The notes under the pieces are model-generated. The model saw only the letters and a list, made by a program, of their open reading frames with translations. It was not told where the DNA came from and did not search any database. Positions 24,402-35,245 of a DNA stretch of 45,357 nucleotides are shown here, piece by piece. Origin of the DNA: Streptococcaceae bacterium AM104-57 (GTDB lineage: Bacteria; Bacillota; Bacilli; Lactobacillales; Streptococcaceae). The position numbers and the translations under genes are program-made. The stretch covers positions 1-45,357 of the forward strand of contig JAQDPW010000011.1 in assembly GCA_027659245.1 (NCBI GenBank), written 5' to 3'. Within the stretch, counting starts at the first letter, position 1. Every line of letters starts with the position of its first letter.

Positions 24402-25226
24402 ATGCTTGTAAAAGTTTGTAATGCAGATTTTAGTCTTCAGTGGGATGGAATCTATCAATTTGCTCTTGAAAACTATCCTCAGATTCAAGAATGGGAATTG
24501 GAGAAGCTAGCAAAGTTTATTGCTTACGAACAGGACCATCATCGTCAGACCATTGTGGAATGTGAGAATCATGAATTAAATATACAAATTCATGATTACT
24601 TGCAAGAGCATAGCTATTTTCCTCCGTACAGACCAAGTCATCGGCTTGTAGCTTCTACCTATGATATCCAGAGGAAGTTGGTTACTTCAAATTATTGTAG
24701 TCATACTTGTACAGTTGAGGTGGCTCAGGCTATTTTTCAGATTGGAAAACTCATGTCGGCGGTAAAAGTATTTGGTAAAAGTGGGGCTGAGTTAGTTACA
24801 GATAGTCGTAATGCAGCTTCTGATCCAGCAGACTATTTTGACTATATCATGTTCGGATGGTCTAATACGACTTCGGGTTACCGACTCGCTATGGAGCGTT
24901 TGTTAGGACGGGCACCGTCTGAGGAGGAATTACAAGAAAAGTTCATTCCTGGCGTTAGTTTTCATTTTCTGTATGAAGAATTAATTCAAGCGCCAGGTTA
25001 TATCTTTGATGGCTATCATGTTGCGAAGGTAAGAGATAGTTTAGATTTAGATACCTTTCTTCATTTGTGTGTTATTCCTTCAAAAGATAAGTCTTGTTTT
25101 GAAGGTTTGATTCCTTGTCAATTACAAGATAGAGTGACTTACCTAGACTATGAAGGAGAAGGGTTACAAGCTTGGAATACTAAGGTTAATCAAGTACTGC
25201 ATGGTAAGGATAAGTTGAAGGAGTAG
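24402..25226 (+). CDS. Conserved-looking hypothetical protein, 274 aa
   Basis: I do not recognise a named family. The ATG follows GAGGTGATTAG. The protein is soluble, acidic and rich in aromatic residues and His. Notable segments are YEQDHHRQTIVECENHE, ASTYDIQRKLVTSNYCSHTC, DSRNAASDPADYFDYIMFGWSNTTSGYRL and FEGLIPCQLQDRVTYLDYEGEG. Five cysteines could bind metal or form an active site. It starts its own transcript and the next gene, nnrD, begins 3 nt after its stop with the site AAGGAGTAGTGT, so the two are probably co-translated. A link with nicotinamide-nucleotide repair or a stress enzyme is possible but unproven. Confidence 0.75.
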   Translation: MLVKVCNADFSLQWDGIYQFALENYPQIQEWELEKLAKFIAYEQDHHRQTIVECENHELNIQIHDYLQEHSYFPPYRPSHRLVASTYDIQRKLVTSNYCSHTCTVEVAQAIFQIGKLMSAVKVFGKSGAELVTDSRNAASDPADYFDYIMFGWSNTTSGYRLAMERLLGRAPSEEELQEKFIPGVSFHFLYEELIQAPGYIFDGYHVAKVRDSLDLDTFLHLCVIPSKDKSCFEGLIPCQLQDRVTYLDYEGEGLQAWNTKVNQVLHGKDKLKE

Positions 25227-25229
25227 TGT

Positions 25230-26078
25230 ATGAAAGAGATTGATCAAGCTCTACTGAAAAAAGTGATCATCGAGCGTCCTCGTTCTAGTCATAAGGGAGA
25301 CTACGGTCGCCTTCTCTTGATCGGTGGGACTTATCCCTATGGGGGAGCGATTATTATGGCTGCTTTAGGGGCGGTTAGAAGCGGTGCAGGCTTGGTGACA
25401 GTAGCAACGGATAAAGAGAATATTCCAGCTCTGCATAGCCATCTGCCGGAGGCTATGGCTTTTGACCTTGGTGATAAGCAGTTACTTGAGCAACAGTTAC
25501 AGAAAGCAAGTGTTGTCTTGGTTGGACCTGGACTAGTGGATGATGAGCGTGGAGAACAGCTTCTCCAAACAGTCTTTCATCATTTAAGTCAAGACCAGAC
25601 TCTCATACTGGATGGTGGTGCTTTATCCATTTTTGCTAAGACGGGAATGAAATTTCCTAAAGCCCACCTTGTTTTAACGCCTCACCAAAGGGAATGGCAA
25701 GTCTTGTCAGGCTTAGATTTGGATTCCCAAGGAAGCAAGGAAACAGGAGAGGCTTTGAAGAGCTTTCCTTCAGGAACGATTTTGGTTCAAAAAGGTCCTG
25801 CGACTCGAATCTGGCAAGCCACGCATGCAGATTTTTATCAGCTAAGTGTTGGAGGTTCTTATCAGGCGACTGGAGGAATGGGAGATACCTTAGCTGGGAT
25901 GATTGCCGGTTTTGCAGGTCAATTTCCCCAAGCAAGTCTCTATGAAAGAGTGACAGTAGCGACTTATTTACATTCAGCAATTGCCCAAGAACTGGCTGAG
26001 GACAATTTTGTAGTTCTGCCAACCACGATTAGTCAACATATACCAGCCTTCATGAAGAGGATACAAAAAGACACCTGA
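25230..26078 (+). CDS. nnrD: ADP-dependent NAD(P)H-hydrate dehydratase, 282 aa
   Basis: The enzyme repairs hydrated NADH/NADPH formed spontaneously. Family features are GDYGRLLLIGGTYPYGGAIIMAALGAVRSGAGLVTVAT in the N-terminus, LVGPGL, LDGGALSIF and the GGMGDTLAGMIAG motif near residue 215 with the catalytic Asp. The length fits the stand-alone bacterial form without the NnrE epimerase domain. It is tightly linked to the unknown gene upstream and ends at a terminator. Confidence 0.93.
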   Translation: MKEIDQALLKKVIIERPRSSHKGDYGRLLLIGGTYPYGGAIIMAALGAVRSGAGLVTVATDKENIPALHSHLPEAMAFDLGDKQLLEQQLQKASVVLVGPGLVDDERGEQLLQTVFHHLSQDQTLILDGGALSIFAKTGMKFPKAHLVLTPHQREWQVLSGLDLDSQGSKETGEALKSFPSGTILVQKGPATRIWQATHADFYQLSVGGSYQATGGMGDTLAGMIAGFAGQFPQASLYERVTVATYLHSAIAQELAEDNFVVLPTTISQHIPAFMKRIQKDT

Positions 26079-26096
26079 GGTTTTCAGGTGCCTTTT
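26066..26096. terminator. Convergent terminator between nnrD and the 61-aa gene
   Basis: CACCTGA (26072-26078) and TCAGGTG (26084-26090) with AAAAG before and CTTTT after, usable on both strands. Confidence 0.8.
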
Positions 26097-26101
26097 AAGG
26101 A

Positions 26102-26287
26102 TTAGAAGAGTCCTTTGACCTTATCAACAAGATTACCGATTCCTTCTGATCCTGAAATCAAGCTTTGAGCCTGACTAAGGTATTCACCGAGTTGGTCCTT
26201 GTTTTCTTCGACAAAGGTTTTTGCAGTAGCTAAATCTTTTTTCTCGATTAGCTCTTTTACTTGATTAAACAAATCTAATGGGTTCAT
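26102..26287 (-). CDS. Small acidic hypothetical protein, 61 aa
   Basis: The sequence is a two-to-three-helix soluble protein (MNPLDLFNQVKELIEKKDLATAKTF...) ending in IGNLVDKVKGLF. No domain is recognised. The ATG has a modest AGAAGAGAAATC site. It is convergent with nnrD and divergent from dinG, separated from dinG by about 118 bp that include the dinG promoter. Confidence 0.6.
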   Translation of the reverse strand: MNPLDLFNQVKELIEKKDLATAKTFVEENKDQLGEYLSQAQSLISGSEGIGNLVDKVKGLF

Positions 26288-26391
26288 GATTTCTCTTCTT
26301 TTCTACCCTTCTATTCAATCATTTTTTAGAAAAACTTGCAAGAAACTTGCCCCTTCTAACAAAGTTCATGGATGTCAAATTGTGTAAATTT

Positions 26392-26400
26392 TGATATAAT
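26392..26400 (+). promoter_or_regulatory. Extended -10 promoter of dinG, positioned for a leaderless transcript
   Basis: TGATATAAT at 26392-26400 predicts a start at about 26407, within 2 nt of the ATGATG at 26406-26411. No Shine-Dalgarno can exist on such an mRNA. Confidence 0.65.
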
Positions 26401-26405
26401 TTTTA

Positions 26406-28859
26406 ATGATGAATTTTAGAAATGATCGGTACGTGGTCGTGGATTTAGAGGCGACTAGTACCGGAAGCAAGGCAAAAATTATCCAAGTGGGAATCGTGGT
26501 CATTGAAAATGGCGAGATTGTTGAACAATATGCCACGGATGTCAATCCCCACGAACCCTTGGATTCTCATATCAAAGAATTAACGGGTTTGACCGACCAG
26601 CGACTAGCAGAGGCACCGGAATTTTCTCAGGTGGCTGGAAAAATTTTTGACTTGGTCAAGGACGGTGTTTTTGTTGCGCACAATGTCCAGTTCGATGCCA
26701 ATTTGTTGGCAGAATTCCTCTTTTTCGAGGGTTATGAATTGCGCACGCCTCGTATCGATACAGTGGAGTTGGCTCAGGTATTTTATCCTCAGCTTGAAAA
26801 ATATAATCTGGGAATTCTCTGTCAAGAGTTGGGAATTCCTCTAGAACAAGCCCATACGGCCCTATCAGATGCCCAAGCAACAGCAGAGCTCTTTCTTTGT
26901 ATGAGACAAAAGATGTTTGGACTGCCAAAAGGGTTGTTGGAGCGCTTATTGAGTTTATCAGACAGCTTACTCTATGAATCTTACCTAGTCATCGAGGAAG
27001 TTTATCAGAAGCAGTCGATCCTAGTTGAACATGACCTGGTAGAGGTGCAAGGTTTATTTTTAAGAAAAGAAAAGCCAGCCCTTTCTCCACGTAAACTATC
27101 TAAAGATTTCCAAACCAATATTGCCTTGTTGGATTTGGAAGATAGAGCTCCGCAAGCTAGCTTCGCTCAGAAGGTTCAAGATTTTCTACAGAATGAGAAA
27201 ATTGCTTTTGTGCAAGCTCAGACTGGAATTGGGAAAACCTACGGCTATTTGTTACCTGCTTTATCACTAGAAAACGAAAAAGGAATCCTTCTCAGTGTTC
27301 CTACTAAAGTTCTACAAAATCAAGTGATGCAAGAAGAGGCTCGTAGATTGGAAGAGGTCTTTCACCTTTCGATTCATAATCTTAAAGGACCCCAGAATTA
27401 TCTAAAACTAGATGCCTTTCATCATGCACTAGAGGAAGAAGAGTCCAATCGCTTGTACACACGTTTTAAGATGCAACTCCTAGTTTGGTTGACCGAAACA
27501 GAAACTGGAGATTTAGATGAGATTGGACAACTTTATCGCTACCAGCAGTTTTTACCAAACTTGGTACATGATGGGAATCTTCCCAAAGCTTCTCTCTTTT
27601 GGCTAGAGGATTTTTGGAGACGGGGGCAGAAAAAAGCACGCTCTTGCCAGCTACTTGTGACAAATCATGCTTATCTCGTTACCCGACTTGAGGACGATCC
27701 CAGTCTACTAGAGGGCCGTCTCTTGATTTTGGATGAGGCCCAGAAGATCTTACTAACTTTGGAAAGTCTTTTACAAAAGAGTTTCGTTTTAAATGACATA
27801 GTAGACCAGCTAGATCAAGCTCTAGTTCGAGAAGAAGGGACGCTTCAGAGACGCTTGATGGAGAGTATTCGCTTTGAGCTTTGTCATTTGATGGACCAGT
27901 TCCTATCTGGTAAACGGAAGATGTGTCCAGCTAGTAGCATTGACAAGCTCCGCCAAGATTTTTCTGAGTTGAATTTACCAGAATTTAAAGACTATCAGCG
28001 ATTTTTCTGCACTGATGGAGAATTTTGGCTATCAGCCTCAGACTTGTCTAGCAAGAAGGTTGTCATTTCTTCCAGTCGCAATCAACGTCTGCTCTTTTCG
28101 GAAATCTTTCCAGAGAGTTGTCAACTCTTAGCTGTCTCTGCAACTTTGGAAATTAGTAGCAGAGTAACTTTACCAGAACTAATGGGATTCTCGTATGCGG
28201 CCTTTGACAGACTGGATGAGAATTTTCAAGAAAATCAAGAAATTTTGGTCGTCAAGGATTTTCCATTGGTGACAGAAACCTCCCAAGAAGACTATGCCCA
28301 GGCTCTTGTAGAAGTTCTGGAAGATTTGTCCTATCTTGAAGAACCCATGCTCGTTTTATTCACTTCAAAAGACCTTTTGTTGCAGGTATCAGACTCTCTA
28401 TCTCTGATTCATCTAGCTCAGTATAAGAACGGAGATCCTGCTCAACTCAAGAAACGATTTGAAAGAGGAGACTCTCAACTCTTACTAGGGACAGGTAGTT
28501 TTTGGGAGGGAGTTGATTTTGCAACTCACCCTCGAGTAATTGAAGTGGTGACACGCTTGCCTTTCCAAAATCCAGAAGATCCCTTTACGAAAAAAATGAA
28601 TCAGGAACTTCGCATTGAAGGGAAAAATCCTTTCTATGACTATCAACTGCCGATGGCTATTATTCGCCTCAAACAAGCGATTGGTAGAACTATGCGTCGT
28701 CTTGGACAACGATCATCTGTCCTTATCTTGGATAGCCGAATGACAAGCAAGCGATATGGAAAGCAGATTAGCAAGGCCTTGTCACAGACTAGTCGAGTGA
28801 GAGAAGTTGGCAAAGAGCAAGTATTCTCAAAAGTTCAAGAATTTTTACACACAAAATAA
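26406..28859 (+). CDS. dinG: DinG-family helicase with N-terminal DEDD exonuclease, 817 aa
   Basis: An N-terminal 3'-5' exonuclease domain (VVDLEATSTG with Asp and Glu near residues 13-15, VAHNVQFDANLL, HTALSDAQATAEL) is fused to a superfamily 2 helicase with AQTGIGKTYGYLLP (Walker A), LILDEAQK (Walker B) and a C-terminal LGTGSFWEGVDF and IGRTMRRLGQ. This exonuclease-helicase fusion is the usual Firmicute DinG. The Cys-rich iron-sulphur motif of E. coli DinG is not seen. The protein likely processes nucleic acid structures in repair. Either of two adjacent ATG codons may start it. rodA follows with its own ribosome site. Confidence 0.93.
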   Translation: MMNFRNDRYVVVDLEATSTGSKAKIIQVGIVVIENGEIVEQYATDVNPHEPLDSHIKELTGLTDQRLAEAPEFSQVAGKIFDLVKDGVFVAHNVQFDANLLAEFLFFEGYELRTPRIDTVELAQVFYPQLEKYNLGILCQELGIPLEQAHTALSDAQATAELFLCMRQKMFGLPKGLLERLLSLSDSLLYESYLVIEEVYQKQSILVEHDLVEVQGLFLRKEKPALSPRKLSKDFQTNIALLDLEDRAPQASFAQKVQDFLQNEKIAFVQAQTGIGKTYGYLLPALSLENEKGILLSVPTKVLQNQVMQEEARRLEEVFHLSIHNLKGPQNYLKLDAFHHALEEEESNRLYTRFKMQLLVWLTETETGDLDEIGQLYRYQQFLPNLVHDGNLPKASLFWLEDFWRRGQKKARSCQLLVTNHAYLVTRLEDDPSLLEGRLLILDEAQKILLTLESLLQKSFVLNDIVDQLDQALVREEGTLQRRLMESIRFELCHLMDQFLSGKRKMCPASSIDKLRQDFSELNLPEFKDYQRFFCTDGEFWLSASDLSSKKVVISSSRNQRLLFSEIFPESCQLLAVSATLEISSRVTLPELMGFSYAAFDRLDENFQENQEILVVKDFPLVTETSQEDYAQALVEVLEDLSYLEEPMLVLFTSKDLLLQVSDSLSLIHLAQYKNGDPAQLKKRFERGDSQLLLGTGSFWEGVDFATHPRVIEVVTRLPFQNPEDPFTKKMNQELRIEGKNPFYDYQLPMAIIRLKQAIGRTMRRLGQRSSVLILDSRMTSKRYGKQISKALSQTSRVREVGKEQVFSKVQEFLHTK

Positions 28860-28891
28860 AATAAACATCTGAAAGAATGAAGGAGACCTTT

Positions 28892-30115
28892 ATGAAACGT
28901 TCTCTCGACTCTCGAGTCGATTATAGTTTGATTCTACCAGTATTCTGTTTGCTGGTGACTGGAGTGGTAGCTATTTACATTGCTGTCAGCCATGACTATC
29001 CACATAATATCTGGCCTATTCTCGGTCAGCAACTAGCATGGATCGTCTTGGGAATTATCATCAGCTTTGTAGTCATGTTTTTTAATACAAAATTTTTATG
29101 GCAGGCGACTCCCTATCTTTATGCCCTAGGTCTAGTCCTCATGGTCTTACCCTTGGTTTTCTATAACCCTAGTTTGGTCGCAGCAACAGGGGCAAAAAAC
29201 TGGGTGTCAATCGGTGGAGTGACGCTTTTCCAACCTTCCGAATTCATGAAAATTTCCTATATTCTGATCTTGGCTCGGGTCATTGTCCAATTCACACAGA
29301 AACACAAGGAAAGTGAACGAACGATTCCTTTAGACTTCCTCTTGATACTGTGGATGATTATCTTCACGCTACCAGTCTTAGGTTTACTGGCCCTGCAGAG
29401 TGACTTAGGAACGGCCTTGGTCTTTGTCGCAATCTTTGCGGGACTGGTCTTGCTTTCTGGAGTATCATGGAAAATCATCATTCCAATTTTTGTAACAGCT
29501 GTATCGGGAATTGCAGGATTTTTGGCAATTTTCATCACAAAAGATGGGCGTGCTTTCATACATCAAATCGGGATGCCAACCTATCAGATTAACCGTATCC
29601 TTGCTTGGCTCAATCCCTTTGATTATGCACAAACGACCACCTATCAACAGGCGCAAGGGCAAATCGCTATTGGAAGTGGAGGCTTATTTGGTCAAGGATT
29701 TAATGTATCCAACCTCCTCATTCCCGTTCGTGAGAGTGATATGATTTTTACAGTCATTGCAGAAGATTTTGGTTTTATCGGCTCTGTCCTCGTAATTACA
29801 CTTTATCTTCTACTTATCTATCGAATGTTAAAAATCACTCTGAAGTCCAATAATCAATTTTATACCTACATTTCAACTGGATTTATTATGATGCTCTTGT
29901 TCCATATCTTTGAAAATATCGGTGCAGTGACGGGGCTCCTTCCTCTGACCGGGATCCCTTTACCATTCATTTCCCAAGGGGGCTCAGCCATTATCAGTAA
30001 TCTGATTGGTGTCGGTCTGCTTCTATCGATGAGTTATCAAACGCATCTAGCTGATGAAAAGAGCGGTAAGACAAGATTTAAACGTAAGAAAGTTGTTTTG
30101 AAAAAAGTTAAATAA
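28892..30115 (+). CDS. rodA: SEDS peptidoglycan polymerase RodA, 407 aa
   Basis: This integral membrane glycosyltransferase polymerises lipid II for peripheral cell wall growth together with a class B PBP. SEDS features include KNWVSIGGVTLFQPSEFMKI, LLALQSDLGTALVF, GSGGLFGQGF and the C-terminal TGIPLPFISQGGSAIISN. Length matches pneumococcal RodA (407 aa, from memory). ATG 28892 was chosen because AAGGAGACC is 5 nt upstream. An ATG at 28877 precedes this site. The basic C-terminal tail (KTRFKRKKVVLKKVK) is cytoplasmic. The DJ-1 gene follows 10 nt later. Confidence 0.93.
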   Translation: MKRSLDSRVDYSLILPVFCLLVTGVVAIYIAVSHDYPHNIWPILGQQLAWIVLGIIISFVVMFFNTKFLWQATPYLYALGLVLMVLPLVFYNPSLVAATGAKNWVSIGGVTLFQPSEFMKISYILILARVIVQFTQKHKESERTIPLDFLLILWMIIFTLPVLGLLALQSDLGTALVFVAIFAGLVLLSGVSWKIIIPIFVTAVSGIAGFLAIFITKDGRAFIHQIGMPTYQINRILAWLNPFDYAQTTTYQQAQGQIAIGSGGLFGQGFNVSNLLIPVRESDMIFTVIAEDFGFIGSVLVITLYLLLIYRMLKITLKSNNQFYTYISTGFIMMLLFHIFENIGAVTGLLPLTGIPLPFISQGGSAIISNLIGVGLLLSMSYQTHLADEKSGKTRFKRKKVVLKKVK

Positions 30116-30125
30116 GGAGTAAATC

Positions 30126-30677
30126 ATGGCTAAAGTTGCAGTTATCTTAGCAGATGGCTTTGAAGAAATCGAAGCCCTAACAGTTGTGGACGTATTACGT
30201 CGTGCCAATATTGCTTGTCATATGGTTGGTTTTGAAGCCCGAGTGACGGGATCACATGCCATCCAAGTACAAGCAGATCGTGTGTTTGATGGTGATTTAT
30301 CTGAGTACGATATGATTGTCTTACCAGGAGGTATGCCAGGTTCAGCTCACTTGCGTGATAATGAGCAATTGATTGCTGAACTTCAAAAATTTGAGCAAGT
30401 TGGTAAAAAAGTAGCTGCCATCTGTGCAGCACCAATTGTTCTGAATCGGGCTGGTCTCCTCAAGGATAAAGAGTTCACCTGCTACGATGGTGTTCAAGAG
30501 CAAATTGCTGATGGTCACTATCGCAAGGAAACAGTAGTTGTTGATGGTCACTTGACCACCAGTCGCGGTCCAGCAACTGCCCTTGCCTTTGCTTATAACC
30601 TAGTAGAACAACTTGGTGGAAATGCAGATGCTTTGAGAGAAGCTATGCTCTATCGTGATGTGTTTGGATTAGATTAA
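30126..30677 (+). CDS. DJ-1/PfpI-family protein, 183 aa
   Basis: The DJ-1/ThiJ fold is shown by VILADGFEEIEALTVVDVLRRA with conserved Glu15 and AAICAAPIVL with the reactive Cys100. YajL and DJ-1 type proteins act on oxidised or glycated cell components. The precise reaction is disputed. The gene follows rodA in a short operon (AAGGAGTAAATC site) and ends at a strong terminator. Confidence 0.9.
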   Translation: MAKVAVILADGFEEIEALTVVDVLRRANIACHMVGFEARVTGSHAIQVQADRVFDGDLSEYDMIVLPGGMPGSAHLRDNEQLIAELQKFEQVGKKVAAICAAPIVLNRAGLLKDKEFTCYDGVQEQIADGHYRKETVVVDGHLTTSRGPATALAFAYNLVEQLGGNADALREAMLYRDVFGLD

Positions 30678-30680
30678 CTA

Positions 30681-30724
30681 AAACGAGAGGAATCTATCAA
30701 TTAGGGGATTCTTCTCGTTTTTTA
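30681..30724 (+). terminator. Terminator of the dinG-rodA-DJ-1 unit
   Basis: AAACGAGA-gGAATC (30681-30694) pairs with GATTC-TTCTCGTTT (30707-30720), followed by TTTT. Confidence 0.85.
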
Positions 30725-30766
30725 CTGTTAAAATAGAAGGAAATCGTCGCTTTTTTGATAAAAAAA

Positions 30767-30775
30767 TGCTATAAT
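30767..30775 (+). promoter_or_regulatory. Extended -10 promoter of the HAD-gyrB unit, positioned for a leaderless transcript
   Basis: TGCTATAAT at 30767-30775 predicts a start near 30782, one base before the ATG at 30783. The GAAGGG between them would lie upstream of the RNA. Confidence 0.65.
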
Positions 30776-30782
30776 GAAGGGT

Positions 30783-33321
<2,539 letters not shown>

Positions 33322-33357
33322 AAAAATTTGGAAATAGTTCCCATGGTTTGAAAAATA

Positions 33358-33366
33358 TGATATAAT
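33358..33366 (+). promoter_or_regulatory. Extended -10 promoter of ezrA
   Basis: TGATATAAT at 33358-33366, 36 nt upstream of the ATG, with AAAGGAG as ribosome site. Confidence 0.65.
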
Positions 33367-33402
33367 CATTACAATTGTTTCAAGTATAAAAAGGAGTTTG
33401 AT

Positions 33403-35130
33403 ATGTCTGATAATCTGTTGATTATTATTATGATTGTAATCGCGGCTCTTCTGATCATTGCTTATGTTGTAGCGATTTTGTTACGCAAACGCAATGAAGG
33501 TAGGCTTGCAGTACTAGAAGAAAGAAAGGAAGAGTTATATAACCTTCCAGTAAACGATGAAGTAGAAGCCGTTAAAAATATGCACCTGATTGGTCAAAGT
33601 CAGGTTGCCTTTAGAGAATGGAACCAAAAATGGGTAGACTTATCCCTCAACTCATTTGCTGATATTGAGAACAATCTCTTTGAAGCAGAAGGCTACAATA
33701 GCTCTTTTCGCTTCCTGAAAGCTCAACACAAAATTGACCAAATTGAAAGCCAAATTACTCTAATCGAAGAAGATATTGCTTCCATTCGAAATGCTTTGGC
33801 AGATCTAGAAAAACAAGAAACCAAAAACAGTGGCCGTGTCCTTCATGCTCTAGAATTATTTGAAAGCTTACAAATGACAGTCGCTGAAGATTCGGAGAGA
33901 TATGGTCAATCACTTCCTGAAATTGAAAAACAATTGGAGAACATTCAATCAGAGTTTTCTCAGTTTGTAACGTTGAACTCTTCAGGAGATCCAGTTGAGG
34001 CAGCGGGCATTTTGGATAATGCTGAAAATCACATCCTTGCCTTGACTCATATTGTGGAGAGAATTCCTGCAATTGTTGCCAATCTAACAACTGACCTTCC
34101 AGACCAGCTGGAAGATCTAGAGGCTGGCTATCGTAAGTTGCTTGATGCCAACTATCACTTTGTAGAAACTGACATTGAGTCACGTTTACAGTTATTGTAT
34201 GAAGCTTTGAAAAATAACCAAGAAAATATTAAAAAATTGGAATTGGACAATGCTGAATATGAAAACACTCAGATTCAAGAAGAAATCAATGCTCTCTATA
34301 ATATTTTCACACGAGAGATTGCTTCTCAAAAAGTTGTTGAAAACTTGTTGTCAACACTTCCAACCTATCTTGACCACTTAAAAGACAACAATCAAGTCTT
34401 GGTGAAAGATATTGAACGCTTGAACAAAACTTACTTGATGTCTGAGAGTGATGTAAATCACGTCCGTCGTCTTCAAGTGGATTTGGATTCCCTAGAAGTT
34501 ACAGTTAGTGATTTGACTTCAGAACAAGAGGAATATTCTGAAGCTTACTCTGTATTAGAAGAACGTTTAGAAAATGTTCAAGCTACATTAAAAGAAATTG
34601 AAGATGATCAAGTTTCAGTTAGCGAACGTCTGGTGCAAATTGAAAAAGACGATGTCAATGCTCGTCAAAAGGCAAATGTCTACGTCAATCGACTCCACAC
34701 TATTAAGCGATACATGGAAAAGAGAAATCTTCCAGGAATACCACAGAACTTCTTGAAATTGTTCTTTGCAGCTAGCCACAGTACCGAAGACTTGATGGCA
34801 GAGTTGGAACAGTCACAAGTCAACATTGAGTCTGTCAACCGTATTTTAGAAATTGCAACTCACGATATGGAAATTCTGGAAACAGAAACATACAGTATCG
34901 TACAACATGCTACCTTGACTGAACAATTACTTCAATACTCTAACCGCTACAGATCATTTGATGAAGGGATTCAACAAGCCTTCCACGAATCTTTAGAAAT
35001 CTTTGAAAATGCCTTTGATTATCAAGCATCTTTCGAAAAGATTTCCCAAGCTTTGGAAGTTGCTGAGCCAGGTGTAACAAACCGCTTCGTTTCTTCTTAT
35101 GAAAAAACAAGAGAAACTATTCGTTTCTAA
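33403..35130 (+). CDS. ezrA: Septation ring regulator EzrA, 575 aa
   Basis: A single N-terminal membrane helix (residues about 5-27, LIIIMIVIAALLIIAYVVAILL) is followed by a long, Glu-, Gln- and Leu-rich coiled-coil region with spectrin-like repeats. EzrA controls FtsZ ring assembly and links it to cell-wall synthesis at mid-cell. A conserved C-terminal patch lies at NRYRSFDEGIQQAFHESLEIFENAFDYQASFEKI. Length matches streptococcal EzrA. It follows gyrB. Confidence 0.95.
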   Translation: MSDNLLIIIMIVIAALLIIAYVVAILLRKRNEGRLAVLEERKEELYNLPVNDEVEAVKNMHLIGQSQVAFREWNQKWVDLSLNSFADIENNLFEAEGYNSSFRFLKAQHKIDQIESQITLIEEDIASIRNALADLEKQETKNSGRVLHALELFESLQMTVAEDSERYGQSLPEIEKQLENIQSEFSQFVTLNSSGDPVEAAGILDNAENHILALTHIVERIPAIVANLTTDLPDQLEDLEAGYRKLLDANYHFVETDIESRLQLLYEALKNNQENIKKLELDNAEYENTQIQEEINALYNIFTREIASQKVVENLLSTLPTYLDHLKDNNQVLVKDIERLNKTYLMSESDVNHVRRLQVDLDSLEVTVSDLTSEQEEYSEAYSVLEERLENVQATLKEIEDDQVSVSERLVQIEKDDVNARQKANVYVNRLHTIKRYMEKRNLPGIPQNFLKLFFAASHSTEDLMAELEQSQVNIESVNRILEIATHDMEILETETYSIVQHATLTEQLLQYSNRYRSFDEGIQQAFHESLEIFENAFDYQASFEKISQALEVAEPGVTNRFVSSYEKTRETIRF

Positions 35131-35138
35131 ACAAAAGA

Positions 35139-35168
35139 AAGTCCTAGGGAGATCTAGGATTTTTCTTT
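35139..35168 (+). terminator. ezrA terminator
   Basis: TCCTAG (35142-35147) and CTAGGA (35154-35159) with AAAG before and TTTTTCTTTT after. Confidence 0.75.
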
Positions 35169-35210
35169 TACCTTTCTTTTCCTAAAAAATGGACATTTTC
35201 CTATTTATCA

Positions 35211-35239
35211 TTGAAATTATAGTTTTGATTTGATATGAT
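35211..35239 (+). promoter_or_regulatory. pgdA promoter, positioned for a leaderless transcript
   Basis: TTGAAA (35211-35216), a 17-bp spacer and TATGAT (35234-35239) with a TGA extension predict a start at 35246, exactly the A of the ATG. Confidence 0.75.
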
Positions 35240-35245
35240 AAGACT

